NCBI GenBank assembly: GCA_021813175.1
Contig: JAKALJ010000011.1
Coordinates: 1,498 to 13,729 of the forward strand
Source of the DNA: a bacterium
GTDB lineage: Bacteria > Patescibacteriota > Minisyncoccia > Phycocordibacterales > UBA9973
Direction of reading: 5' to 3'
DNA length: 12,232 nt
The notes below the pieces were generated by a model. That model was not told the DNA's origin. It was given only the letters and a program-made list of their open reading frames with translations, and did no database searches. Positions 1 through 6,771 of the stretch are shown here, piece by piece; position 1 is the first letter of the stretch, and every line of letters starts with the position of its first letter. The position numbers and the translations under genes were made by a program.

Positions 1-56
1 CAGTGCAGAACGCGCGATGAGCAGGCACTATGCGCAATCTGCGCGCAATAAAAAAT
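1..56. other. Short gene-free end of window downstream of murG
   Basis: These 56 bases follow the murG stop codon on the minus strand. I see no start codon with a convincing reading frame and no U-tract that would make a terminator. A 5-bp inverted repeat (TGCGC 31-35, GCGCA 43-47) is present but too small to interpret. In classical clusters murC follows murG; if it does here, it starts beyond the window edge. Confidence 0.5.
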
Positions 57-1187
57 TCACCGCTCGTGCGCTAATGCCATATCCACTAATTCGCGGGCAA
101 TTAGGAGAGCGGCATCGGGCTTATAGAAATTTTCTGCTGATTTTGCCATTCTTTCCCAGATTTCCTTGTCTCCGACTATCCTGTCAATTTCCGAACTCAA
201 AATATTAGCCGTCATATTGGCTTCTTCTATGACGCTGGCCGCCCCCTCGCGAGCGTAAGCAAAAGCGTTTTTTATGGCGTGATCCGCGTTAGATTCAGCA
301 AAGGGTATGATAATGGAAGGCACTCCCCAGGAAGCTATTTCAAAAATTGTGGAGCCGGCCCGAGAAACAATGATATCCGCGGCTCCGGCCGCCATTTTCA
401 TTCCGAAAGAATTTAAAAAATTTATCGGATAGTATCTGGTTTTGCCTTCATTGCGCAAGAGCACGACCTCAGCCCGCTCGGTAACGCTTTTATAATTCAG
501 CACTCCCGTTTGGTGGATAACCTGGTAACTTTTTATCAGTCGGGGCAGAGCGTCCAAAACGGTGTTGTTTATGATTTCGGCCCCTTGCGATCCCCCTAAA
601 ACCAAAACTGTAGGCAAACTGGATTCGAGCTTGAAATATTTCATAGCTTCTGCTTTATCGGCCTTATGCTCTATTTCTCTACGCACCGGCTGGCCTGTCC
701 AGGCCGTCTTCTTTATCGGAAAATATTTAGCTGCTTCCGGATAGGAAACTGCGACCTTCTTTGCAAATTTTCCGGCCCAAAGATTTACCCGTCCGGGAGC
801 GGCATCGGATTCATGGATTAAAACAGGTATGCGCAGCAGTCGGGCCGCAAATAAGGCCGGAAAAGAAGCGTATCCTCCTTTGCCGAAAACAACATCCGGG
901 AAGATGGAAAAAAGCATATATATGGCTCCCAGTGTTCCAAAAAGAGTTTTGAAGAAATCTGAAAAATTCTGAAGGGAAAAATAGGTGCGGCGCTTGCCGG
1001 TTTTCACTTTTTCAAAATGAAGTCCGTTTTCAAGCAAAAGCTCCCGGTCGTACGGCTCGGTGGAAATATAATAAAGCTTGGCGCCTAAAATATTTTCCTC
1101 ATCAATAATATCGTTCACTTTCTCGGCAACAGCTATAATCGGATAAAAATGCCCGCCGGTGCCTCCTCCGGTAAATGCGATTTTCAT
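57..1187 (-). CDS. murG: MurG, lipid II synthase (UDP-GlcNAc:undecaprenyl-PP-MurNAc-pentapeptide GlcNAc transferase)
   Basis: MurG adds GlcNAc to lipid I to make lipid II on the inner face of the membrane, the last cytoplasmic step of peptidoglycan synthesis. The 376-residue length is normal for this GT28/GT-B enzyme. The N-terminal half carries GGGTGGH (7-13), GKGGYASFP (102-110) and HESD (125-128), where many bacteria have HEQN. TGQPVR (164-169) stands for the usual TGNPVR. The donor-binding C-terminal half has GGSQGA (198-203), SRAGSTIFEIA (275-285) and ADHAIKNA (301-308), where the common form is DHQxxNA. I recall HESD as frequent in CPR bacteria, so I read these as lineage variants rather than decay. 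The start ATG overlaps the ftsW stop in an ATGA, indicating coupled translation; AGAAGAG just upstream may serve as a weak ribosome site. Function is secure. Confidence 0.96.
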   Translation of the reverse strand: MKIAFTGGGTGGHFYPIIAVAEKVNDIIDEENILGAKLYYISTEPYDRELLLENGLHFEKVKTGKRRTYFSLQNFSDFFKTLFGTLGAIYMLFSIFPDVVFGKGGYASFPALFAARLLRIPVLIHESDAAPGRVNLWAGKFAKKVAVSYPEAAKYFPIKKTAWTGQPVRREIEHKADKAEAMKYFKLESSLPTVLVLGGSQGAEIINNTVLDALPRLIKSYQVIHQTGVLNYKSVTERAEVVLLRNEGKTRYYPINFLNSFGMKMAAGAADIIVSRAGSTIFEIASWGVPSIIIPFAESNADHAIKNAFAYAREGAASVIEEANMTANILSSEIDRIVGDKEIWERMAKSAENFYKPDAALLIARELVDMALAHER

Positions 1188-2287
1188 ATTCTCTTCTGCT
1201 GGTATTTTGACACGTTAAGTAAAATGCCGGCGGCAGTCAGATAAATCATAAGAGAAGTGCCTCCGTGGCTCATAAAAACAAGAGGCACTCCGGTAAGCGG
1301 AAAAACTCCGATAATGGAAGCAATGTTCATAAACGACTGCGCCGTTATCATTATAACAATACCTGCGGCTAAAAGTCTACCGAAAGCGTCGGGACTGCGG
1401 GAAGCGATCCGTATTCCCCGCATGGCAAAGGTGAGGTATAGAATGATGACCACGCTCGCTCCGACGATTCCCAATTCCTCCCCGATCACCGCGAAAATGG
1501 AATCCCCTTGGGGCTCAGGCAGAAAATTAAATTTTTGAATGCTTTGTCCGTATCCGCGCCCGAAAATCCCGCCGGATCCGATGGCGATTAAGGATTGCTG
1601 GATCTGATAGGCGGAACCTTGCGGATCATTAGAGGGATTGATGAAGGTTTCCACTCGGCTCTGCAGATATGGAGTAAAAAATACTAAACCGGCTAAAACC
1701 GCGGCCGCGATAGTTCCGATACTCAAGATATATTTTAATTTCACCTCAGAGAGAAAAAGCATGGCCATGCCGGTAACAGCAATCAGGATGAAACTTTTTG
1801 TATCCGGTTGTTTTAACAGAATCGCGGCCATAAGAGCAAGCATTCCTAAAAAGGGCAAAATGCCGTATTTGAAACTCTGAGACCTGCGCTTGGCCCAGGA
1901 TAGAAGGGCTGCGAAATATATGATAAAGCCGAATTTTAGAAGTTCCGCGGGTTGTAAGGACAAGGGCCCAATCTCCAGCCACCTTCGAGCGCCCTGCTTT
2001 ATGACTCCAATGTGCGGTATAAATACAGCAGCGGTAAGCAAAATAGAGCCCATAAAAATATAAAAAGCGTATTTGCGCCAGAATTTATAATGCACCTTGT
2101 AGGCAAAATACATTCCAAAAAGCCCGAGTGGAAGCCCGAGCGCAAACTGGCTGATCAGTATGGAATAGAAGGTGGATCTGCTCCTGGCCAAAATTCCCAA
2201 AGAAGCGGAAAAAAACATCGCTAATCCTATAAAGATGAGCGCAAAAAGATTTATCAGTAAAAATTTGTCTGCTTTTTTCCCCGTCAT
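1184..2287 (-). CDS. ftsW: FtsW, septal peptidoglycan glycosyltransferase (SEDS family)
   Basis: FtsW is a polytopic SEDS protein that polymerises lipid II into glycan strands at the division site with a partner class B PBP. The 367-residue protein is hydrophobic throughout, with about ten likely membrane helices. Family signatures are GARRWLEIGPLSLQPAEL (99-116), QQSLIAIGSGGIFGRGYGQS (230-249) and PEPQGDSIFAVIGEELG (257-273). The last matches the usual PEAHTDFIFAIIGEELG, with the proposed catalytic Asp kept as D262 and Phe replaced by Ser. RodA has similar motifs; the neighbours mraY and murG favour FtsW. The ATG at 2287 has no Shine-Dalgarno (GATTTGGCAAAAAA precedes it) and an in-frame stop lies just upstream, so this start is the only good one. 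The 78-bp gap to mraY carries a stem-loop. Confidence 0.93.
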   Translation of the reverse strand: MTGKKADKFLLINLFALIFIGLAMFFSASLGILARSRSTFYSILISQFALGLPLGLFGMYFAYKVHYKFWRKYAFYIFMGSILLTAAVFIPHIGVIKQGARRWLEIGPLSLQPAELLKFGFIIYFAALLSWAKRRSQSFKYGILPFLGMLALMAAILLKQPDTKSFILIAVTGMAMLFLSEVKLKYILSIGTIAAAVLAGLVFFTPYLQSRVETFINPSNDPQGSAYQIQQSLIAIGSGGIFGRGYGQSIQKFNFLPEPQGDSIFAVIGEELGIVGASVVIILYLTFAMRGIRIASRSPDAFGRLLAAGIVIMITAQSFMNIASIIGVFPLTGVPLVFMSHGGTSLMIYLTAAGILLNVSKYQQKRI

Positions 2288-2312
2288 TTTTTTGCCAAAT
2301 CTTGCCGATCAA

Positions 2313-2353
2313 GGCTCCCACCTGGACCCTGGACCCAAGTCTGAACGGGAGCC
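2313..2353 (-). promoter_or_regulatory. Stem-loop in the mraY-ftsW gap, built on a tandem heptamer
   Basis: On the minus-strand transcript GGCUCCC (2353-2347) pairs perfectly with GGGAGCC (2319-2313). Directly inside, ACUUGG (2340-2335) pairs with CCAGGU (2325-2320) with one G-U pair, leaving a 6-nt bulge (2346-2341) and a 9-nt loop. The core includes a perfect tandem repeat of the plus-strand heptamer TGGACCC (2323-2329, 2330-2336). The sequence after the stem is not U-rich, so it does not look like an intrinsic terminator. It begins 12 nt after the mraY stop and ends 25 nt before the ftsW ATG, which lacks a Shine-Dalgarno. It could protect a processed 3' end or influence ftsW translation; the role is inference. 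Confidence 0.5.
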
Positions 2354-2365
2354 ATTCTTTTCTTC

Positions 2366-3421
2366 TTACTTCCCTATTGCTTGCAAAATTACTCCAAGTA
2401 TGGCAAACACCACGGACAGCACCCAAAAGCGCATGGTAACTTTATAGGAAGGCCAACCCAGCGCTTCAAAATGGTGGTGCAAGGGAGCAAGTTTGAAAAT
2501 CCTTTTACCGTTTCTGAACTTGCGGGAAAACGCCTGTAATATCACAGAGCCCGATGTAAGTACGAGAGGCATGGCTATAATGGGCAGAATGAGCACTGAA
2601 TCGGTAAGAAAAGCCATGGCAGCCAAGACAATAGTCAGTCCCATAATCCCCGTCTCTCCCATATAAAAGCGGGCGGGCGGAATGTTAAACCACAAAAATG
2701 CAAGTATGGCTCCGGTGATCACGGCCGAAAAAGCCGCAAGGTCCATTTGATTATTGGAGTAGGAAATAAGGGCATAGGCGGCAAAAATTGAAGCAAGCAC
2801 TCCCCCCGACAATCCGTCTAGCCCATCTATCACTCCTCCTGAAAAAGTGGCAAGGGCTACGATAATGAAGGCAGGTATGATCAATATGCCAAGATATATA
2901 TCACCTCCAAATGGCACATGTATGGAGACCATACCAAGTTTGAAATAGAACCAACTTCCGATAAGCAGAGCGATGGCCGCCACCAGAATTGCCTTCCACT
3001 TGCGCCACGTTACATTATCTCCGGAAAATCTTCCTTTGTCATAAATTTGAATGAGATCGTCCCATAATCCGAGCACCGCCCCGAGAAGCAGAGTAAAAAA
3101 TGGAACCAGTGTCTGACCCCGACTCAAGAAATTAAGCTTCTCACTTGTTTCCGAAGGCAGAAAAATAGAAACGGCGTAAAAAAACGCCGTTACTGACAGA
3201 GCTGAAATCCAGACAATTACTCCGCCAATGCGGGGGGTCTTTAGTTCTTCATTTCCGTTATGAATCTTCTTAAAATCTCCATTTGTAGTGGATTCATCTC
3301 GTGAATGTTTCCGCCACATCTTATGTTTGAAGAAAAAATGGGTGGCGAAAGGGGTAATGAAAAGGCCCATGAAAAAAGCCAGCACGGTCGGAGCAAAAAT
3401 CTTCACCAGATTCATCAGCAT
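2366..3421 (-). CDS. mraY: MraY, phospho-N-acetylmuramoyl-pentapeptide transferase (lipid I synthase)
   Basis: MraY transfers phospho-MurNAc-pentapeptide from the UDP-linked precursor to undecaprenyl phosphate, making lipid I in the membrane. The 351 residues are hydrophobic with about ten membrane helices. Motifs in order: KTPRIGG (61-67), GLWDDLIQIYDK (118-129) with the DD pair at 121-122, IDGLDGLSGG (198-207), FNIPPARFYMGETG (245-258) and APLHHHFEALGW (312-323) with the HHH at 315-317. The fourth motif is usually FMGDTG; here Glu256 replaces the Asp that helps bind the magnesium ion. ATG codons occur at 3421 and 3415. I keep the first, since a TATAAT box lies 9 nt before it. No Shine-Dalgarno is visible. 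The gene begins 17 bp after the stop of the cysteine-rich gene, so its promoter overlaps that gene's 3' end. Confidence 0.94.
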   Translation of the reverse strand: MLMNLVKIFAPTVLAFFMGLFITPFATHFFFKHKMWRKHSRDESTTNGDFKKIHNGNEELKTPRIGGVIVWISALSVTAFFYAVSIFLPSETSEKLNFLSRGQTLVPFFTLLLGAVLGLWDDLIQIYDKGRFSGDNVTWRKWKAILVAAIALLIGSWFYFKLGMVSIHVPFGGDIYLGILIIPAFIIVALATFSGGVIDGLDGLSGGVLASIFAAYALISYSNNQMDLAAFSAVITGAILAFLWFNIPPARFYMGETGIMGLTIVLAAMAFLTDSVLILPIIAMPLVLTSGSVILQAFSRKFRNGKRIFKLAPLHHHFEALGWPSYKVTMRFWVLSVVFAILGVILQAIGK

Positions 3422-3430
3422 ATTCCACTA

Positions 3431-3436
3431 ATTATA
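3431..3436 (-). promoter_or_regulatory. Perfect -10 box (TATAAT) in front of mraY
   Basis: The minus strand reads TATAAT exactly, between the stop codon of the cysteine-rich gene and the mraY ATG. Nine nucleotides separate it from the first ATG, so a transcript starting at normal distance would have a leader of only about 2-4 nt. No good -35 is seen at 16-18 bp; that region lies inside the upstream coding sequence. Confidence 0.5.
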
Positions 3437-3438
3437 CC

Positions 3439-5178
3439 CTAATACACCTCTTTTTGGTAGCACGATTCACAATAGATGACCTCTCTACGGTCTGGCGCAT
3501 AGCTCGTTTCAAATTCATTCGGACAGCGACCAGTTGGCTGTGCCCCATGGTCATGCTCAGGGTTCTGACACATACATTGGCGATGCCACAGCTTGAAAGG
3601 ATTTTGGCGTTTCTCCCTTCTCTTGTGGCGGCAATAAAAACATCTTCTTGGAATAGGAATAACCATCTTCTTATAGAAAAGTAATTCGTTTTGCACTATC
3701 TTGTAATTCCTTCCGCAATCCAAACAACACAGGATCTGGTCTAAAATACCGTCCGGAACGTCATTTATGGAATCTGGAATATCCTCCGGAGGCAGTGTCT
3801 CCCTACCGGAAGTTCTTTGCATATTTTCCTGCCATTTATATCCTCTGCTTTTCGCCTCTTCTCTGGAAAGAGGAAAAGGGGCCATAGCACTGGATTCGTT
3901 GTAGCCGAAAGGGGAAAGCTCGGCCGGATAAAATTCTCCATATCTGTACTTGTTCCCTATTTTATCTGCGTACGGAAAAGAATTCATCTGTTCAATTATT
4001 TTCGGCACCAAATTTTCATATTCTTCTTTAGTGTATTGTTTATTCAAAATGCAGTAATTTCCATTGCGCAGTGCGGTACATCCAAAAAGATGCTTGGAAG
4101 AATGGCAATGCTGGGTGTATCGGAGATCTTGGCTCTTCACGGAAAACAGGGCGAAGAAATTCAGCTGAGACTGGTCACAGGTCACACTGTCGTAACACTC
4201 GGATACCTGGCCAGTCAGGGTAAGATCTGCGGAATCCTTGTCTGTGGTTACGAATTGGCAATCTCGGCAATTCTCGCATTCCCTAGCCACAAAGCAATTT
4301 TTCAAATTCTTGCTGTGCCCCACGAAATCCCCTGTGCAATTCAGATTTTGGTTCCGAAGCCAGGCGTATCTTCTCCTTTGAGAAAGTAAAAATTCGTCGT
4401 ATTCTTTCTGAGCCTTTTCCACCCCGCTCCAGGTATCCAGGTGATAGCTTTTCAGTATCTTTTCATATTCTTCCTTGGAATATTCCCTATTTTTGAAACA
4501 ATATTTCTTATTCAACAAACCTGCGCACATAAAGCAATCGGTGCAGTTCCGGCACTCGTACATAAACTGGGAATCCACGCAAAGAGAGCAAATCTGTGAA
4601 TACTTCAGTCTGTACGAATGTCCGCAATTTATGCACTCGTACATTGACTCAGTTTTTGCCAGTATATTGGAACAATCCAGCATATCTTTCCCTGCAATTA
4701 TGAAAAAACTATACATAATATTTTCCACGTACCATCCGGAAAAAGACATATAGCAATTCTTGGAAAACCACCAGTCGTGGGTATACTCGCAATTCAAGCT
4801 GGCAATACCGTCATCATTTACGATAGCCATCTGCGGCACTCTTTTTAGAAGTTCGTTAAATTGCGTAAAAAACGGCTTAGAAAAATTGTAATCTCGACCG
4901 TAACTTTTCGGGTCCCATTTGTCGCTCCACCAGCATTTGTTACAATAGACAATTATGCCGGAATCTGGCGAGTAAATGGAGATGACTGATTTTCCGCACA
5001 ATTCGCACTTTTTAGAATACAGAGACAAATTATTTCTCCACGCCCATCTCCTCTGCCTTCTACATTCCGGACAAAAAGTGGGTGGCGGCACTTTTAATTT
5101 TTTATAGAAGCCGAAATAGTCCGGCTCAATGTTGAAGGTTAATTTGCAGTTTTGACAGGTCTTTGTTCCCTGTTGCAT
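3439..5178 (-). CDS. Cysteine-rich multi-zinc-ribbon protein of a CPR-type family, function unknown
   Basis: This 579-residue protein has 40 cysteines. Residue numbers here count from an in-frame upstream ATG at 5211. I prefer the ATG at residue 12 (5178) because a TACAAT box lies 6 nt before it. CxxC pairs at 19/22, 47/50, 69/72 and 90/93 form two N-terminal zinc-ribbon or treble-clef modules. They include FCPECRRQRR, IYSPDSG and CWWSDKW, a signature I recognise from many Parcubacteria proteins. A similar pair of modules recurs at the C-terminus (496/499, 524/527, 546/548, 581/584), with 25 residues between C22-C47 and again C499-C524. The middle has irregular cysteine-rich repeats, including two copies of an NYC-x2-N-x2-Y-(S/T)KEEYE unit near 236-249 and 385-398. 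There is no signal peptide, membrane helix or catalytic motif. Zinc binding is inferred; a role in nucleic-acid or protein binding is a guess. Confidence 0.85.
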   Translation of the reverse strand: MQQGTKTCQNCKLTFNIEPDYFGFYKKLKVPPPTFCPECRRQRRWAWRNNLSLYSKKCELCGKSVISIYSPDSGIIVYCNKCWWSDKWDPKSYGRDYNFSKPFFTQFNELLKRVPQMAIVNDDGIASLNCEYTHDWWFSKNCYMSFSGWYVENIMYSFFIIAGKDMLDCSNILAKTESMYECINCGHSYRLKYSQICSLCVDSQFMYECRNCTDCFMCAGLLNKKYCFKNREYSKEEYEKILKSYHLDTWSGVEKAQKEYDEFLLSQRRRYAWLRNQNLNCTGDFVGHSKNLKNCFVARECENCRDCQFVTTDKDSADLTLTGQVSECYDSVTCDQSQLNFFALFSVKSQDLRYTQHCHSSKHLFGCTALRNGNYCILNKQYTKEEYENLVPKIIEQMNSFPYADKIGNKYRYGEFYPAELSPFGYNESSAMAPFPLSREEAKSRGYKWQENMQRTSGRETLPPEDIPDSINDVPDGILDQILCCLDCGRNYKIVQNELLFYKKMVIPIPRRCFYCRHKRREKRQNPFKLWHRQCMCQNPEHDHGAQPTGRCPNEFETSYAPDRREVIYCESCYQKEVY

Positions 5179-5184
5179 GCTAAT

Positions 5185-5190
5185 ATTGTA
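5185..5190 (-). promoter_or_regulatory. -10 box (TACAAT) in front of the cysteine-rich gene
   Basis: The minus strand reads TACAAT followed by six nucleotides and then the ATG at 5178. This placement predicts a transcript starting at or next to the start codon. It also excludes the ATG at 5211, which lies upstream of the box. The -35 is poor; TTGTGT at 15-bp spacing is the nearest. There is no Shine-Dalgarno. Confidence 0.45.
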
Positions 5191-5202
5191 TAACTTTTTT
5201 CC

Positions 5203-5230
5203 TTGACACAAAAGTGGTGCCTGTTAAAAT
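5203..5230 (+). promoter_or_regulatory. Plus-strand sigma-70-type promoter, antisense to the neighbouring gene
   Basis: TTGACA (5203-5208) is a perfect -35, followed after 16 bp by TAAAAT (5225-5230), one mismatch from consensus. It is the best promoter-like match I see in the window. Both flanking genes are on the minus strand and no convincing plus-strand gene follows, so transcription from about 5237 would run antisense into the carboxypeptidase gene. Its -35 occupies the area where a -35 for the divergent cysteine-rich gene would lie. Confidence 0.5.
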
Positions 5231-5276
5231 GCAAGTGTTTGGGGATTTATCCACCGATTGTGTTGAACATTCTTAT

Positions 5277-6188
5277 CTAGTTCATGTCGTAAATAGTATC
5301 GACAATTTTTTCCACGTCAGTGAAGCGTCCTTCGTGTGTGGAACCGAGCACGGTAATGGCAATCTCGTGTCCCGCTGCGTTTTTAAAAATCACCGACAGA
5401 TTTCCACCCGCCATGTCTGTTGTTCCAGTTTTGGAAAATAAAAGGTTGGGAATCCTTTCCGTATTAGGGTCAGTATTCTTCACAGTATGAGTAAAGCCTG
5501 ATAGTGATTTTACGGTGATTTCCGGCAGGGCTGTGGAGCTGAAAATATCGGGGTAATCACGCAGGGCGAAAAGAGCCAATGTATTCACGTCCCGGGCGGA
5601 AGCGTATGACCCGGCTTGTACTGGTACGCCTGCCTTATTGCCTATATCGAGCCCGGTTGGGTCCAGGAACAAGGCGCTTTTAAGGTCTATGGCTCTGGCT
5701 TTTTCGTTCATTTTATTTAGAAATTCTTTCAAATGCCCTTCTGCTAAGGCGTATGCGCCGTCATTCGCGGACGACACCAGAGTAAACCTGGCCAGATCCC
5801 CGACCTTCCATTTTTCTCCTGAAAGAAGGCCGTAATTCCCTTCCAGATTTATGGCTGCGGGGGAAATTGTGATTTCACCGTCTTCTCCGTATATATTCAA
5901 AGCCACCAGCACGGTCATAATCTTGGTCAAGGACGCGAGAGGTAAAGGCACGGTAGCGTTTCTGTCGTATAACTCTTCTCTTTCTCTGGCATCATAAACG
6001 GAAACAGCCTTGGCCTTAATGTTTAGCTGATCCAATTTAGCGCCTATATGCGCCAGCCGATATTTCTTCACTTGTGCCGCGATCTCCGAGCGTTTGTCAT
6101 CCTTCCAAGTTCCGTAAAGAAAAAAAATGGTCAATAACGCGGTCAAGACGAACAAGACTGCTAATTCTCTTTTTTTAGTTTCCGACAT
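5277..6188 (-). CDS. D-alanyl-D-alanine carboxypeptidase (peptidase S11, low-molecular-mass PBP)
   Basis: The enzyme removes the terminal D-Ala from peptidoglycan pentapeptides outside the membrane, limiting cross-linking. The 303 residues start with a single hydrophobic helix (about 9-26), which works as a signal anchor, so the catalytic domain faces outward. All three active-site motifs are present: SLTK (86-89, Ser86 nucleophile), SAN (140-142) and KTG (253-255), followed by TTDMAGGNLSVIF. It ends soon after the catalytic fold and lacks the C-terminal beta-domain of E. coli PBP5. The start overlaps the scpB 3' end by 14 bp and has a full AGGAGG six nucleotides upstream, so it is translated from the scpA-scpB message. 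DacA, DacC and DacF are too alike for me to pick a symbol. A role as beta-lactamase is unlikely given KTG with TTDMAGG. Confidence 0.92.
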   Translation of the reverse strand: MSETKKRELAVLFVLTALLTIFFLYGTWKDDKRSEIAAQVKKYRLAHIGAKLDQLNIKAKAVSVYDAREREELYDRNATVPLPLASLTKIMTVLVALNIYGEDGEITISPAAINLEGNYGLLSGEKWKVGDLARFTLVSSANDGAYALAEGHLKEFLNKMNEKARAIDLKSALFLDPTGLDIGNKAGVPVQAGSYASARDVNTLALFALRDYPDIFSSTALPEITVKSLSGFTHTVKNTDPNTERIPNLLFSKTGTTDMAGGNLSVIFKNAAGHEIAITVLGSTHEGRFTDVEKIVDTIYDMN

Positions 6189-6771
6189 TGGTCCCCTCCT
6201 CGATTGAAATACTACTTTCCTTTTCTTCTTTCGCTTCTTCTTCCCGCATGTTGTCCGCCGCTTGGCGCAGTAACAAAACAGTTTCTGTGTATCCGGGCAG
6301 TTCTTCCACGGATTTCACGCCCAAATACGACAAAAGCTCAAAAGTGGGGCGATAAATGTATCGCCGGCTGTCCTTGGGATCAACTATCTTTTCTACCAGT
6401 CCCCGCACCGAAAGAGCCCGCAGAATAAAACTGGAATTCACTCCCCGCACATAGTCAATTTCGGCCCGAGTGGCGCCATTTTTGTAAAGAACAATGGAAA
6501 GCGTTTCCAGGGATGCCTTGGACAGGTCTTTGTTTAGCTCTTCCTTCTGCAGTTTTTCAAAAAGCCCGGAAAGCTCCGGCGCGGTCCCAAAGGCAAGATC
6601 ATCATCTTTTTCAAGTAGAACTATTCCTCTGTCCGAAAACGAATTCTTTAATTTCTCTATTGCCTCGTTCAGTTCTGTCTGTCCCGCGTTCAAAATTTCC
6701 CCCAGATTCCTACGAGACACTGGTTCCCCTTTCCAAAAAAGCACTGCCTCTATTTTTTGTTCTAAATTCAT
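6175..6771 (-). CDS. scpB: ScpB, segregation and condensation protein B
   Basis: ScpB is the winged-helix (kite) subunit of the bacterial SMC-ScpA-ScpB condensin, which compacts and separates newly replicated chromosomes. The 198 residues fit the family length. The first winged helix spans about 1-75, with the typical opening IEAVLFWKGEPVS (7-19). The second spans about 85-155, with LETLSIVLYKNGATRAEIDYVRGV and the strongly conserved VDPKDSRRYIYRPT (130-143). The tail is acidic and probably disordered. The ATG overlaps the scpA stop by 4 bp, so the two subunits are translationally coupled, in keeping with their complex. No smc gene is in the window. Confidence 0.95.
   Translation of the reverse strand: MNLEQKIEAVLFWKGEPVSRRNLGEILNAGQTELNEAIEKLKNSFSDRGIVLLEKDDDLAFGTAPELSGLFEKLQKEELNKDLSKASLETLSIVLYKNGATRAEIDYVRGVNSSFILRALSVRGLVEKIVDPKDSRRYIYRPTFELLSYLGVKSVEELPGYTETVLLLRQAADNMREEEAKEEKESSISIEEGTNVGN
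6195..6200 (-). promoter_or_regulatory. Strong Shine-Dalgarno (AGGAGG) for the carboxypeptidase
   Basis: The minus strand reads AGGAGG with a six-nucleotide gap to the ATG at 6188, inside the scpB coding end. This fixes the start of the carboxypeptidase and shows that this genome uses Shine-Dalgarno initiation inside operons. Confidence 0.8.

Noticed and set aside
31..47. TGCGC/GCGCA inverted repeat after murG as a terminator
   Set aside because: The stem is only 5 bp, and no U-tract follows it on the minus strand.
2172..2447. Possible remnant of murD or a small gene in the mraY-ftsW gap
   Set aside because: The gap is only 78 bp, and frames through it overlap both neighbours without any Mur ligase motif.
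3817..4389. Plus-strand 190-codon open frame
   Set aside because: It lies opposite the cysteine-rich gene, whose family signature and cysteine spacing are convincing. The translation has no recognisable motif.
5179..5211. Eleven-codon upstream extension of the cysteine-rich gene (ATG at 5211)
   Set aside because: The extension contains the TACAAT box and resembles promoter sequence rather than protein; the ATG at 5178 gives a start matching the first zinc module closely.
5247..5255. TTATCCACC on the plus strand, one mismatch from a DnaA box
   Set aside because: It is a single site with no cluster of further boxes and no dnaA, dnaN or AT-rich unwinding region nearby, so it does not support an origin.
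5214..5441. Plus-strand 75-codon frame after the TTGACA/TAAAAT promoter
   Set aside because: Its start codons lie within the promoter itself, upstream of where transcription would begin. Most of it overlaps the conserved carboxypeptidase coding sequence, and its translation shows no domain.
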